64,000 nucleotides of DNA from JBFONV01 sp040779335 (GCA_040779335.1 JBFONV010000001.1:496001-560000); one strand, 5' to 3'. Positions 26,234 through 35,929 are shown, counted from the first letter of the stretch. Notes: a model not told the origin generated them from the letters alone. Program-made: numbers and translations.

Positions 26234-27187
26234 CTAATCGACGCGATTTAGCATTATGCCGCCATTAAAGGCGGCAATGTTATCGCCGATTATATCTATT
26301 AATCGTTGCTGAGCCTCAATGCTTGCCCAAGCAATATGCGCCGTTAACTTTAAATTCGGCAAATCACACTGTATTAGCGGGTGACTGTCAGATGGCGGTT
26401 CTTGATCTAAAACATCGAGCACAGCGTAGGCGATTTGATGCTGTTCAAGTGCTGCTATCAGTGCGTTGTCATCAATTATGGCGCCGCGCGCGGTATTAAT
26501 TAACATCGCACTGGGCTTCATTGCTTGTAACACTTTTTGGTCAATAAGCTGCTCTGTTTCTGGGGTTTGTGGACAATGCAGCGTTAAAATATCGGCTTGT
26601 TCAATAACTTTATTAAATGGCAGTCTATCACCTCTTACTGATTCGGCATTAGGGCGCTCGGCAATCAGCACTTGCATATCAAATGCTTTAGCAATATGCG
26701 CCACTGCCTGTCCTAAATGTCCGTAACCAATGATGCCTATCGCTTTACCGGCTAATTCCGTGATCTTATTGCCATGATAACAAAAGGTTTCGCTGTGTTG
26801 CCAAAGCCCTTGTCGCGTATTTTTAAGGTGATGACTGGTTTGATTGTAATATTCAAGTATCTGAGCAAATACGTATTGGGAAACCGAGTGCCTGGCATAT
26901 CTACTTACATTGGTCACGGCAATGTTCAGTGCTCGGGCCGCGTCGATATCGACATTATTGGTGCCTGTTGCTGCAATACAAATCAGTTTAAGTTCTGGAA
27001 GCTGCGATAATATTTTCTTGGTCAGCACTACTTTATTGGTAATAACAATATCGGCCTGCTGGCAACGTTGCACAATATCTTTTGGCGACGTTAGGCGATA
27101 ATGGGTAATTTGACTTAACTGGGCAGAAATAGCCGCAAATGAAACTTCATCTTTAAATGTTTGTTGATCAAGAAATACTGCGCGCAT
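26234..27187 (-). CDS. D-2-hydroxyacid dehydrogenase (hydroxypyruvate reductase-like)
   Basis: A 317-residue NAD(P)-dependent 2-hydroxyacid dehydrogenase. The Rossmann motif GIIGYGHLGQAVA, catalytic arginine in NTARGAIIDDNAL, glutamate in DVLDQEPP and histidine in LTAHIAW are all in place, so it should be active. Overall it most resembles glycerate dehydrogenase / hydroxypyruvate reductase, but formate or lactate-type substrates cannot be excluded. It stands alone between terminator-flanked genes. Confidence 0.88.
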   Translation of the reverse strand: MRAVFLDQQTFKDEVSFAAISAQLSQITHYRLTSPKDIVQRCQQADIVITNKVVLTKKILSQLPELKLICIAATGTNNVDIDAARALNIAVTNVSRYARHSVSQYVFAQILEYYNQTSHHLKNTRQGLWQHSETFCYHGNKITELAGKAIGIIGYGHLGQAVAHIAKAFDMQVLIAERPNAESVRGDRLPFNKVIEQADILTLHCPQTPETEQLIDQKVLQAMKPSAMLINTARGAIIDDNALIAALEQHQIAYAVLDVLDQEPPSDSHPLIQCDLPNLKLTAHIAWASIEAQQRLIDIIGDNIAAFNGGIMLNRVD

Positions 27188-27314
27188 ATTTACTAAACCT
27201 TAGTTAATTTTAATTAGCATACGAATAACTTTTATGGAACTCAAGCTAATCGAGAGAGTTATTCCACTCTGTAAGGAAGAGTGGCTATATAGTACGCTAC
27301 CATGTTGTACCATA

Positions 27315-28520
27315 TTAACCGGGACGATCGTCAGCGCGTTTTGTCATTAACATCGGCGCATATTTCCATGCAAAAATTCCGTAGGCAATAAGCCACAATA
27401 AGGCACTGATATCAATAAATATAAGACTCTTCTCTGGTAAAAACCATGGACCAAATACCCGGATTACTGCGGCAACTGATATCGCCATGAACGCTAGGTT
27501 CATTATTTTAGGTGGGGCTAGCGGACGACCGGTATGCCCCAAAGATACTCGAGATATCATGGCTAATATCAAACCACCCATGCCGCCGACGGTAAGTAAA
27601 TGCCAGAGATTATTTATTGCTACATCAGCAAACATATAACCAAAACCTAAGACCAATAAACCAAACCAAATAAAGAAAATTGCGAAATGTAAGGACCACA
27701 ACAGCGGTACCCCTAGCGTTATCCATGGTCTAAACCTAATCCAGCGTATACATTGACTCACCGCTGCGATGATCAAAATGATGCCAAAATATCGCGCGTG
27801 AAATCCCATTAATGGTTGCAGCAGTAAAGTCACCATGGCAATTGCAAGACTACCGTTGGTGATAAATTCAAGCGTTTTTATCGGTTGAGCTTTTGCTGTT
27901 TGAGTGCCGTTGGCGGCAAACATTGGCACTACGCGACCAGCCATTACCGACATCAAAAAGGCCATCAACATAACGGCGCTATACCCTGAGTAATTTACTT
28001 TGAAAACATCGGGATAAACCAATGCTAGGTGCATTTGTATATTGGCCAAGCTAAATAAAAGTAACAAAGGGATAAAAAATAAATTTCGGTATTGTTTCAC
28101 GGCAATAATGGGCTGTCCTAATATAAGGGCGACCACCACTAAAAAGCTGACATCAATAACGGCGCTGTATGTTGGACCGAGTATTAATGGAAAAATTAGC
28201 ACTATTCGTCCAGCGAGCCAGAGCACAAACAAAAAAATTAATTTGTTGCCATAAACACCGCGAGCACCTGTCCAGTTTTGCACCGCTGTTAGCAAAAAAC
28301 CCGCGATAATTGCACAGCCAAAGCCAAAGACCATTTCATGAATATGCCACCAATATCCGCCTCCTAAAGGACTAACCGTAAGCACTCCTTTTAAGATCAA
28401 CACCCACAACAATACGGCGATAAAGCTGAAAATCGCGCCAGCGAGAAAAAAAGGTCTAAATCCTAGCCTAAACAAAGGCATAATCTTTTGTTCTTGTTGT
28501 AGATCGGTTATTTGCATCAT
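27315..28520 (-). CDS. nnrS: NnrS family haem-copper membrane protein
   Basis: NnrS proteins are polytopic inner-membrane haem and copper proteins linked to tolerance of nitric oxide and nitrosative stress. The 401 residues contain about twelve hydrophobic helices, the N-terminal LFRLGFRPFFLAGA signature, and WWHIHEMVFGFG with the conserved metal-ligand histidines. An FNR-type site lies about 90 bases upstream, as expected for a gene controlled by NO or oxygen in other bacteria. No nitrite or nitric oxide reductase is encoded nearby. Confidence 0.92.
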   Translation of the reverse strand: MMQITDLQQEQKIMPLFRLGFRPFFLAGAIFSFIAVLLWVLILKGVLTVSPLGGGYWWHIHEMVFGFGCAIIAGFLLTAVQNWTGARGVYGNKLIFLFVLWLAGRIVLIFPLILGPTYSAVIDVSFLVVVALILGQPIIAVKQYRNLFFIPLLLLFSLANIQMHLALVYPDVFKVNYSGYSAVMLMAFLMSVMAGRVVPMFAANGTQTAKAQPIKTLEFITNGSLAIAMVTLLLQPLMGFHARYFGIILIIAAVSQCIRWIRFRPWITLGVPLLWSLHFAIFFIWFGLLVLGFGYMFADVAINNLWHLLTVGGMGGLILAMISRVSLGHTGRPLAPPKIMNLAFMAISVAAVIRVFGPWFLPEKSLIFIDISALLWLIAYGIFAWKYAPMLMTKRADDRPG

Positions 28521-28607
28521 GAAAATACCCTAAAGAATAAGTGTGAAAAGTTGCGACGCTATAGTGAACAAAAATATGTTTTAATGCACGCGTTAGTTTG
28601 CGTTGAG

Positions 28608-28621
28608 TTGTTGTAAATCAA
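28608..28621. promoter_or_regulatory. FNR/DNR-type operator between nnrS and iscX
   Basis: TTGTT-GTAA-ATCAA differs at one position from the CRP/FNR-family consensus TTGAT-N4-ATCAA. It lies in the divergent region, 88 bases before nnrS and 114 bases before the mini-protein gene. Control of nnrS by this regulator family is known elsewhere; here it is inferred. Confidence 0.5.
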
Positions 28622-28734
28622 CTTTGGTCAGATTAGATTAACTGAAAAGTAACGCCTTATAATATTATTGTTGGCAATAGTGATAATATTTGTCCTGAAC
28701 TATACTCCATAACAGTTAGCCATTTGAGAAGACA

Positions 28735-28860
28735 ATGAGAAAAAAATTACCACAGTGGTGGCACACCGATTGCGCGTTTTGTCGACGATTGCGATTTATC
28801 GTCTGCTGGCTGGTGTTAATGCTCATTGCTGATTTTTTTTGGTTTCATTTGTTATTTTAG
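28735..28860 (+). CDS. 41-residue membrane mini-protein with CxxC motif
   Basis: This open frame encodes MRKKLPQWWHTDCAFCRRL followed by a hydrophobic helix ending WFHLLF. A CAFC pair precedes a single membrane span, so the cysteines sit next to the membrane face. GAGAAG lies five or so bases before the ATG, and the TAG stop is fused to the GAGG ribosome site of iscX nine bases downstream, suggesting co-translation. I do not recognise a family. It could bind metal or act as a redox or assembly accessory to IscX or NnrS, which is speculation. Confidence 0.6.
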   Translation: MRKKLPQWWHTDCAFCRRLRFIVCWLVLMLIADFFWFHLLF

Positions 28861-28869
28861 GAGGACATC

Positions 28870-29070
28870 ATGGGATTACGTTGGACTGATTCACTTGAGA
28901 TTGCATTAGATTTAATGGAAGAACACCCCGATGTTGATCCAATGCAATTACACTTTACCGAATTGATGAAATGGGTGATAGCACTAGAAAACTTTGATGA
29001 TGATCCTAATCATTGCGGAGAGAGAGTGCTTGAAGCTATCCAGCTTGCTTGGATTGCGGAACAAGATTAA
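28870..29070 (+). CDS. iscX: Iron-sulfur cluster assembly protein IscX
   Basis: IscX (YfhJ) is a small acidic protein that binds iron and IscS and tunes iron-sulfur cluster assembly. The 66 residues begin MGLRWTDSLEIALDLMEEHPDVDP and contain FTELMKWVIALENFDDDP and LEAIQLAWIAE, the E. coli pattern. The GAGG site lies at good spacing. In E. coli iscX closes the isc operon, whereas here it sits apart, behind a CxxC mini-protein and divergent from nnrS. Confidence 0.94.
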   Translation: MGLRWTDSLEIALDLMEEHPDVDPMQLHFTELMKWVIALENFDDDPNHCGERVLEAIQLAWIAEQD

Positions 29071-29217
29071 GGCAAAAATCTTTGTAAACATAGTTGAAAT
29101 TCAACTGGTTGGATTTTGTTCCAAACAATATTCAACTATACTCTCGGTCGGTTCACTGAGTTAGTGAGTACTTATGCCAACCGTCCAATACACAACTCTG
29201 GTTTTCATCATAAAATT

Positions 29218-30909
29218 ATGACAAAAAATAATAAACGCCCGTTATATATACCTTACGCTGGCCCAAGCTTATTAGAAACGCCTCTATTGAATAAAGGTAG
29301 TGCTTTTACCGCGGAAGAGCGGGCCAATTTTAACCTTAATGGTTTACTGCCGCCGCGCTACGAAACAATAGAAGAACAACTTGAACGTGCTTATATGCAG
29401 TACAAAAGTTTTCACAATGACTTGAATAAGCACATTTATTTACGTGCAATACATGATAATAACGAAACGTTATTTTTTAAACTTGTGCAGACGCATCTTG
29501 CTGAAATGATGCCGATCATTTATACCCCGACCGTGGGAGACGCCTGTGAACAGTTTTCTGACATATATCGTAGTTCTCGTGGTTTATTTATTTCCTATGA
29601 AGAACGCCACAATATTGATGATATATTAAGAAATGCCACTAAAAATAAAGTTAAGGTTATTGTCGTTACCGATGGTGAACGCATCTTAGGTTTAGGAGAT
29701 CAAGGTATTGGTGGTATGGGCATTCCTATTGGCAAATTGTCTTTGTATACCGCTTGCGGTGGCATTAGCCCAGCCTACACGTTACCAGTGATGTTGGATG
29801 TAGGTACTAATAATGAGAAGTTATTAAACGATCCTATGTACATGGGGGCCCGACATAAGCGTATTGGCCAAAAAGAATATGATGAATTTTTAGATGCCTT
29901 TATTACAGCGGTTAAAAGACGTTGGCCGCATGTGCTTTTGCAGTTTGAAGATTTTGCCCAACCCAATGCCATGCCATTGCTTAATCGTTACAAAGATAAA
30001 ATTTGTTGTTTTAATGATGACATCCAAGGTACAGCATCCGTGACCGTTGGCTCGTTACTTGCCGCCTGTCGCACTAAAAAATCGCGCTTATCTCAACAAA
30101 CTGTCGTTTTTGTTGGTGCAGGCTCAGCAGGTTGTGGAATTGCGGAACAAATTATTACTCAAATGATGAGTGAGGGTATTAGTCGGCATCAAGCACGCGG
30201 TCAGGTGTACATGGTTGATCGCTATGGCCTTTTAACTGAAGGGATGACGGGACTTCGCGATTTTCAAGAAAAGCTCCAACATTCAAAAATAGAGATTGAT
30301 CAATGGCAGTTTTCCGGTGACTATCCAACATTACTTGAAGTAGTTAATCAGGTTAAACCTGACATCTTAATTGGGGTGTCTGGTGTGCCGGGATTATTTA
30401 CTGAGCAAGTGATTAAAGCCATGAAGCAACATTGTTCGTTGCCAATAGTGTTTCCGTTAAGTAATCCTGTTCGTCAAGTAGAAGCGACACCTCAACAAGT
30501 GATTGAATGGACCGAAGGCAAAGTGATCATTGCCACGGGTAGCCCATTTGAACCGGTGCAATACCAAGGAAAAACTTTTCCAATAGCGCAATGCAATAAC
30601 AGTTACATTTTCCCTGGCTTAGGTTTAGGTGTAGTGGCTGCCAACATTAACCGTATAACAGATGAAATGTTGCAGGTTGCCAGTGAAACCTTAGCATTGG
30701 CTTCACCACTAGCTAATACTGGTGAAGGTGAGTTATTACCTGCACTGGTTGAAATAGCTGAATTAAGTAAGAAAATAGCCTTTGCTGTTGCTAAAGTTGC
30801 CTTTGAGCAAGGTTTAGCACTGGAAATAGCTGATGACATGTTAGTGGCAAAAATTGAACGTAACTATTGGACAGCTGAGTATCGTCAATATCGACGCATC
30901 AGTATATAA
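29218..30909 (+). CDS. maeA: NAD-dependent malic enzyme
   Basis: MaeA decarboxylates malate to pyruvate with NAD. The 563-residue form, close to the E. coli length, contains RPLYIPYAGPSLLETPLLNKG, YTPTVGDACEQFS, and the nucleotide motif VFVGAGSAGCGIAEQI. The open frame extends upstream to a TTG at 29116, but that adds 34 residues absent from homologues. The ATG at 29218 is preferred even though its ribosome site is weak. A strong terminator follows. Confidence 0.94.
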   Translation: MTKNNKRPLYIPYAGPSLLETPLLNKGSAFTAEERANFNLNGLLPPRYETIEEQLERAYMQYKSFHNDLNKHIYLRAIHDNNETLFFKLVQTHLAEMMPIIYTPTVGDACEQFSDIYRSSRGLFISYEERHNIDDILRNATKNKVKVIVVTDGERILGLGDQGIGGMGIPIGKLSLYTACGGISPAYTLPVMLDVGTNNEKLLNDPMYMGARHKRIGQKEYDEFLDAFITAVKRRWPHVLLQFEDFAQPNAMPLLNRYKDKICCFNDDIQGTASVTVGSLLAACRTKKSRLSQQTVVFVGAGSAGCGIAEQIITQMMSEGISRHQARGQVYMVDRYGLLTEGMTGLRDFQEKLQHSKIEIDQWQFSGDYPTLLEVVNQVKPDILIGVSGVPGLFTEQVIKAMKQHCSLPIVFPLSNPVRQVEATPQQVIEWTEGKVIIATGSPFEPVQYQGKTFPIAQCNNSYIFPGLGLGVVAANINRITDEMLQVASETLALASPLANTGEGELLPALVEIAELSKKIAFAVAKVAFEQGLALEIADDMLVAKIERNYWTAEYRQYRRISI

Positions 30910-30959
30910 GCCTATTTTACGCGTGAGCTAGCAATAGCATATAGTCTTGCGAAGATAAA

Positions 30960-30995
30960 AAATGCCGCTCATCTAGATGAGCGGCATTTGTTTTT
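30960..30995 (+). terminator. Terminator built on a 30-base perfect palindrome
   Basis: Bases 30960-30989 form a perfect palindrome (each arm AAATGCCGCTCATCT or its complement) followed by GTTTTT. A-rich sequence on the other side makes it usable for both maeA and the convergent srmB. Confidence 0.88.
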
Positions 30996-31079
30996 GTGTG
31001 ATTTGTTAAGTAGAGCCATTGTTTGCTTAGATTAGCTATAACATCAAAATACTCGTACCAAGTGATTTCGCTAAGACGA

Positions 31080-32318
31080 CTATTTTTTCGATGTTCTTTT
31101 TGCTATTTTTTTCGCTTTGGCTTTTTTCTGAGCGACGGTTTTTTTCACTTTAGGTTTTTTTAACGCGACACGCGCTTCTTTATTTTTCGGACGTAGTTCT
31201 TCAATAACGCGCCGAGGTAAACGCTCTTCCATATAACGTTCTATTTTGCCGATGACGGCCATGTCGTGGGCTTCAACAAGCGATATTGCTGTGCCTTTGT
31301 TGCCAGCGCGACCCGTACGCCCGATACGATGTAGGTAAATATCGGCTTTGCGTGGCATATCAAAATTTATTACATGGGTAATATCATCAATATCTAAACC
31401 ACGAGCGGCAACATCGGTGGCTACCAGCACATTAACTTTACCATTTTTTAGGCGATCAACGGCGTTGTTACGTTTATCTTGAGGCATTTTCCCCTCAAGC
31501 CATGCACAAGGGAGTTCTTCTGCGTAAAGTTTGCCTGATAGGTACTGCACAGTTTCGCGCTTGTTAGCGAAAACGACGGCGCGTTCAACGTCTTCTTGTT
31601 TTAGCACGTTCACCAGTAAATTTAATTTATGCTCAGCGTTGTCCGCCAAATGGATCCATTGGTGAATTTTAGCTTTTTCCTTTCGAGAAGGATTTGACTC
31701 TAAATAAACTGGATCGGTCAGTACTTCTTTCGCGCATCGAATAACACCTGCGCCTTCGAGCGTCGCTGAAAATAACATGGTTTGCTTGCGCCAACGAGCT
31801 TCAGCGATAATGCGATTTATAGTGTCAGAAAAGCCCATATCAAGCATACGGTCAGCTTCATCTAAGATCAGTATTTCTATCTCTCGTGCGTCAAACTGTT
31901 CACTCTCAATGTATTCCATTAAGCGACCGGGGGTGGCGATCAGCATGTCGGTGGTACTGGTTAAGATATCCTTATGACTGCCATAGTTAACACCGCCGGT
32001 AATAACGCCAGTTTTAATGTTTGTTAATGAAGTCAATAATTCATTGTGCTCACTAATTTGTATTGCAAGCTCCCGCGTTGGCGTTAAAATTAACACCCGA
32101 GGAAAACCAGGCTTGGTGCGTGGATAATCTAATAAATGTTGGGCAGCAGGCAACAAAAATGCAGCGGTTTTACCCGTGCCTGTTGGGGCAGAGGCTAATA
32201 CGTCTTTACCTGCCATTGCGGCGGGAATAACGAGTTGTTGGATAGAAGTGGGCTTTTTATATCCGGCTTTTTCAATGCCGCCTAGTAACTGTGAATCTAG
32301 GTCAAACTGCTCAAACAT
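31080..32318 (-). CDS. srmB: ATP-dependent RNA helicase SrmB
   Basis: SrmB is a DEAD-box helicase acting early in 50S subunit assembly. The 412 residues show the Q-motif region KPTSIQ, Walker A APTGTGKT, LTPTRELA, DEAD, SAT and HRIGRTGRAG. FDLDSQLL at the start and the SrmB-like MLFSATLEGAGV and IHQWIHLADNAEHK segments separate it from DbpA and RhlE. The C terminus is a lysine-rich tail. The window thus carries two ribosome-assembly helicases, this one and dbpA. Confidence 0.92.
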   Translation of the reverse strand: MFEQFDLDSQLLGGIEKAGYKKPTSIQQLVIPAAMAGKDVLASAPTGTGKTAAFLLPAAQHLLDYPRTKPGFPRVLILTPTRELAIQISEHNELLTSLTNIKTGVITGGVNYGSHKDILTSTTDMLIATPGRLMEYIESEQFDAREIEILILDEADRMLDMGFSDTINRIIAEARWRKQTMLFSATLEGAGVIRCAKEVLTDPVYLESNPSRKEKAKIHQWIHLADNAEHKLNLLVNVLKQEDVERAVVFANKRETVQYLSGKLYAEELPCAWLEGKMPQDKRNNAVDRLKNGKVNVLVATDVAARGLDIDDITHVINFDMPRKADIYLHRIGRTGRAGNKGTAISLVEAHDMAVIGKIERYMEERLPRRVIEELRPKNKEARVALKKPKVKKTVAQKKAKAKKIAKRTSKK

Positions 32319-32432
32319 GCGTGAATAATTCGTTGTAAATCAAGATGTGCAGATTATAGTGGTAAAGTGTCCTTTTTCCTATGATTGTTATGATCTTTTC
32401 AATATTTATCGGTGATCTTTAGCGACAATTGA

Positions 32433-32960
32433 TTATTCGTCGGTAAAAATTTCTTCTAGTTCGTATTGAATTTGCGTGGTCCACTTGGCAATACGTTCAT
32501 CGGTAAGTTGATACTGATTATCTTCATCAAGTGATAAACCGACAAAATATTTCTTATCTGCAGATAAGGCTTTAGAGGCTGCAAACTCATAGCCTTCGTT
32601 AGGCCAATAACCAATCACACAAGCATCAACTGATAGCACTTGTTCGTGCAGCATACCCAACGCATCTTGAAACCATTCGGTGTAACCTATTTGATCGCCC
32701 AAACCGTATAAAGCTACTATTTTTTCACTTAAATCTAATTCGGCGATTTCATGCCAATGCGACTCCCAATCTTCTTGAAGTTCACCGTAATCCCAAGTGG
32801 AAATGCCAAATATGAGGATATCATAGGCTAAACAGCTATTCAGTGGAACGTCTTTGATGTTGTGAATTTCCACAGCATAGTTTGTTATTTCGGCTTGAAT
32901 TTTTTCAGCAATAATTTCTGTATAACAGGTTGTTGAGCCGTAAAATAACCCTATTTTCAT
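32433..32960 (-). CDS. fldB: Flavodoxin FldB
   Basis: A 175-residue long-chain flavodoxin that carries electrons with FMN. The phosphate loop YGSTTCYTE near residue 8 departs from the FldA-type GSxTGxTE by a cysteine, as in FldB. The isoalloxazine-contacting STWDYGELQEDWE and the ALYGLGDQIGYTEWF loop are conserved. E. coli fldB is not essential and is part of the SoxRS response. No operon partner is seen; srmB follows after a gap. Confidence 0.9.
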   Translation of the reverse strand: MKIGLFYGSTTCYTEIIAEKIQAEITNYAVEIHNIKDVPLNSCLAYDILIFGISTWDYGELQEDWESHWHEIAELDLSEKIVALYGLGDQIGYTEWFQDALGMLHEQVLSVDACVIGYWPNEGYEFAASKALSADKKYFVGLSLDEDNQYQLTDERIAKWTTQIQYELEEIFTDE

Positions 32961-33132
32961 CGATATTTTTCCACTTTAAAATGTCGCGGCGAGTTTACCA
33001 GAAGGTCAACACTTGATGCTAGTCATCTGGGTAAGGCTTTTAGTAATTGATTGCAATTTATTGCGGTAAGCTGTAATTTTAGCGCTATTAAAGCGGTCTT
33101 ATTATCGCTCATGATTTTTAGGATATAGATTA

Positions 33133-33933
33133 ATGTTTCAAAAGATTTGCCATACTCTCACTGTTTTACTGCTAAGTACTTCAGTTTTTGCTTTGAATGA
33201 CGACAAGCAGAATGTTCCGTCAGCGATTGCCAAATTAAGCCCTGCTAAATTAGCACAACAGTTAGTTCCCTTTAATGAACGGTTATTAAAAGATAAAATT
33301 TTTAAGACCTTGGGCTTAGAAGTCAAATCCGCGCGTCCAACAGCTATGTTGGGTTTAGCTGAGATCGTAACGAATCAAGGCTTGTTTTATGCTAGTTTTG
33401 ATGGTGATTTCCTTGTCCAAGGAAAGCTATATGGTCTGGGTGAAAACGTCACTAATTTAACGGAGCAGAGTTTAGCGAAAGTCCGTGTTGAAGGGATCAA
33501 TCGTTTTGCTGATGGCATGATTGTTTATCCAGCAGCTGAAGAAAAACATGTTATCACTGTTTTTACTGACATTACCTGTGGTTACTGTCGAAAAATGCAT
33601 GAGCAAATGGATGCCTATAATGATAACGGCATTACCATACGTTATTTACCGTATCCACGAGCTGGGGTGATGGATAATGCGGGTGGTTTTACTCAAGGTT
33701 TTAAAGATTTACGATCAATTTGGTGTAATGAAGATCCTAACGCTGCGCTCACCAAAGCGAAAGCAGGTGCTGGGGTTGCACTGCGTATCTGTGATAAGCC
33801 AGTAGAAGAAGAATTTAATTTTGCTCGCCAAGTAGGGGTTAATGCTACCCCAGCAATTATTACCTCATCCGGAATGATGTTTCCTGGCTACCGTACACCT
33901 GATGACTTGCTCAGAATGCTTGAAAGCATGTAG
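33133..33933 (+). CDS. dsbC: Thiol:disulfide interchange protein DsbC
   Basis: DsbC is a periplasmic dimer that isomerises wrong disulfides. The 266-residue precursor has an N-terminal signal peptide ending near SVFA, a dimerisation domain, and a thioredoxin-like domain with active site CGYC at 149-152. The cis-proline region NATPAIIT and the second cysteine pair of DsbC (Cys in IWCNED and LRICDK) are present. It lies upstream of recJ, the order known from E. coli. Confidence 0.95.
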   Translation: MFQKICHTLTVLLLSTSVFALNDDKQNVPSAIAKLSPAKLAQQLVPFNERLLKDKIFKTLGLEVKSARPTAMLGLAEIVTNQGLFYASFDGDFLVQGKLYGLGENVTNLTEQSLAKVRVEGINRFADGMIVYPAAEEKHVITVFTDITCGYCRKMHEQMDAYNDNGITIRYLPYPRAGVMDNAGGFTQGFKDLRSIWCNEDPNAALTKAKAGAGVALRICDKPVEEEFNFARQVGVNATPAIITSSGMMFPGYRTPDDLLRMLESM

Positions 33934-33958
33934 CTAATACAAAATTTCATTAGAACAG

Positions 33959-33990
33959 AAATGGCAAGTGACTCACTTGCCATTTTCGTT
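33959..33990 (+). terminator. Probable terminator after dsbC
   Basis: AAATGGCAAGTG (33959-33970) and CACTTGCCATTT (33974-33985) form a twelve-base stem with a three-base loop. The following T-tract is short (TTTCGTTT region), so some read-through into recJ is likely. Confidence 0.7.
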
Positions 33991-34041
33991 TAAAGCTTAT
34001 AATCCACTTGGTAAAACTGGCGCAGTCCAACAATTAATCTT

Positions 34042-35775
34042 ATGCAAAAACACATTATTCGCCGTCCCAAAGTTACCGATGAGCATTTACCCGCAAGCTT
34101 ACATCCCATCATCAAGCAAATATATGCCACCCGCGGTGTTGTATCAGAGCAAGAATTAACCTTAGGAGTGGATAGACTACATTCGGTTGAAACGCTTAAA
34201 GGAGCCGCACAAGCATGTCAGATATTGCACCAAGCCTTTCTTGCGAATAAAAAAATTATCATTGTCGGTGATTTTGACGCTGATGGAGCAACCAGTACTG
34301 CATTGATGATGGAAGCGTTCACGATGTTTGGCGCCAATAATCACGACTTTATCGTTCCCAATCGGTTCGAATATGGTTACGGGTTAACCCCTGAAATTGT
34401 TGATATAACCCATGCGCAAGGAGCAGAAGTTATTATCACAGTCGATAACGGTATTAGCTGTTTAGCGGGTGTAGCAAGAGCTAAAGCGCTAGGGTTAACC
34501 GTGATAGTAACTGACCATCATTTACCGGGTAAAACACTGCCATCGGCTGATGCCATAGTGAATCCAAACCAACCTGATTGTCCATTTGTCAGTAAATCAA
34601 TCGCTGGTGTTGGTGTTGCGTTTTATTTGATGCTCGCGTTGCGTAAATTTTTGCGCGAACAAGCGTGGTTTGAACATCTCAATATAAAAGAACCTAATAT
34701 CGCTAACCTGCTTGATCTAGTGGCGTTAGGGACAGTTGCCGATGTGGTGTCACTTGATGGAAATAATCGCATTTTAGTCTCACAGGGATTAAAGAGAATA
34801 AGGGCTGGGGTAACGCGTCCTGGCATTCAGGCATTGATAGAGGTTGCCGGTAAAAATCAGCAAAAGTTAGTTGCCAGTGATTTTGGTTTTGCCCTAGGAC
34901 CAAGAATTAATGCTGCGGGTCGTTTAGACGATATGGCCTATGGTATTCAGTGTCTACTGGCTAAAGATATCGCGCTAGCGAGGGGGATGGCACTTGAGCT
35001 TGATGATTTAAATAAATCTCGCCGCGAAATCGAGCAGGGCATGCAACATGAAGCGGAAACTGTATTAAAACAGCTTAAATTTGATCAGGATAATCTGCCC
35101 AATGCCATCGCATTATTTCAGTCTGATTGGCATCAAGGGGTTATTGGTATTGTTGCTGGGCGACTAAAAGAAAAGTTTCATCGTCCGAGCATCGTCTTTG
35201 CGTTAGCGGGCGATAATAATGAAGACGAAATTAAAGGCTCGGCGCGTTCCATTCCGGGGCTTCATATTCGAGACCTACTTGAGCACATTGATAGTCAAAA
35301 TCCAAACTTGATCAAAAAGTTTGGTGGTCATGCAATGGCTGCGGGCCTGTCTATTAATAAATGTGATTTTGCGCAATTTCAGCAATTATTTAATCATTAT
35401 GCCGGGTTATGGCTTAGTGAGGATGATTTTCAAGGTAAGCTATTTTCAGACGGTGAATTACCCGTATCAGAAATGACTTTAGTTTTTGCTGAACAGTTAA
35501 GAGAGGCTGGACCTTGGGGGCAGAACTTTATTGAACCTTTGTTTGATGATCAATTTCTATTATTGCAGCAACGTATCGTCGGCGAAAAGCATTTGAAAAT
35601 GGTGGTACAAAAAGAAGGTATGATATTTGATGCGATTGCTTTTAATATTGATGTTAAAGCTTGGCCAAATGCTAAGGCCAATCAAGTACACCTAGCATAT
35701 CGTTTAGATATTAATGAATTTCGCGGTAAACTAAATGTACAATTATTGGTCGAATCTTTGCAAAATGCGTCTTAA
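34042..35775 (+). CDS. recJ: Single-stranded-DNA-specific exonuclease RecJ
   Basis: RecJ is a 5'-3' exonuclease for recombination and mismatch repair. The 577 residues contain the DHH phosphoesterase motifs DFDADGATST, VDNGI and VTDHH, and later SARSIPGLHIRDLL and the GGH motif FGGHAMAAG of the DHHA1 part. It lies between dsbC and prfB, the common gammaproteobacterial order. Confidence 0.96.
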   Translation: MQKHIIRRPKVTDEHLPASLHPIIKQIYATRGVVSEQELTLGVDRLHSVETLKGAAQACQILHQAFLANKKIIIVGDFDADGATSTALMMEAFTMFGANNHDFIVPNRFEYGYGLTPEIVDITHAQGAEVIITVDNGISCLAGVARAKALGLTVIVTDHHLPGKTLPSADAIVNPNQPDCPFVSKSIAGVGVAFYLMLALRKFLREQAWFEHLNIKEPNIANLLDLVALGTVADVVSLDGNNRILVSQGLKRIRAGVTRPGIQALIEVAGKNQQKLVASDFGFALGPRINAAGRLDDMAYGIQCLLAKDIALARGMALELDDLNKSRREIEQGMQHEAETVLKQLKFDQDNLPNAIALFQSDWHQGVIGIVAGRLKEKFHRPSIVFALAGDNNEDEIKGSARSIPGLHIRDLLEHIDSQNPNLIKKFGGHAMAAGLSINKCDFAQFQQLFNHYAGLWLSEDDFQGKLFSDGELPVSEMTLVFAEQLREAGPWGQNFIEPLFDDQFLLLQQRIVGEKHLKMVVQKEGMIFDAIAFNIDVKAWPNAKANQVHLAYRLDINEFRGKLNVQLLVESLQNAS

Positions 35776-35929
35776 TAGTATGGTTTAGATAATTGTTCAC
35801 CAACAAATAGTATTAACTAACGTTAATTCGCATATCTACGCGCCAATATACCATTTATTTAGTTTTGCATATAAGCTACAATGCGCGACTATTTTTCAAT
35901 TATCCTAACGAGTAGCAGCGCTAAAATAA

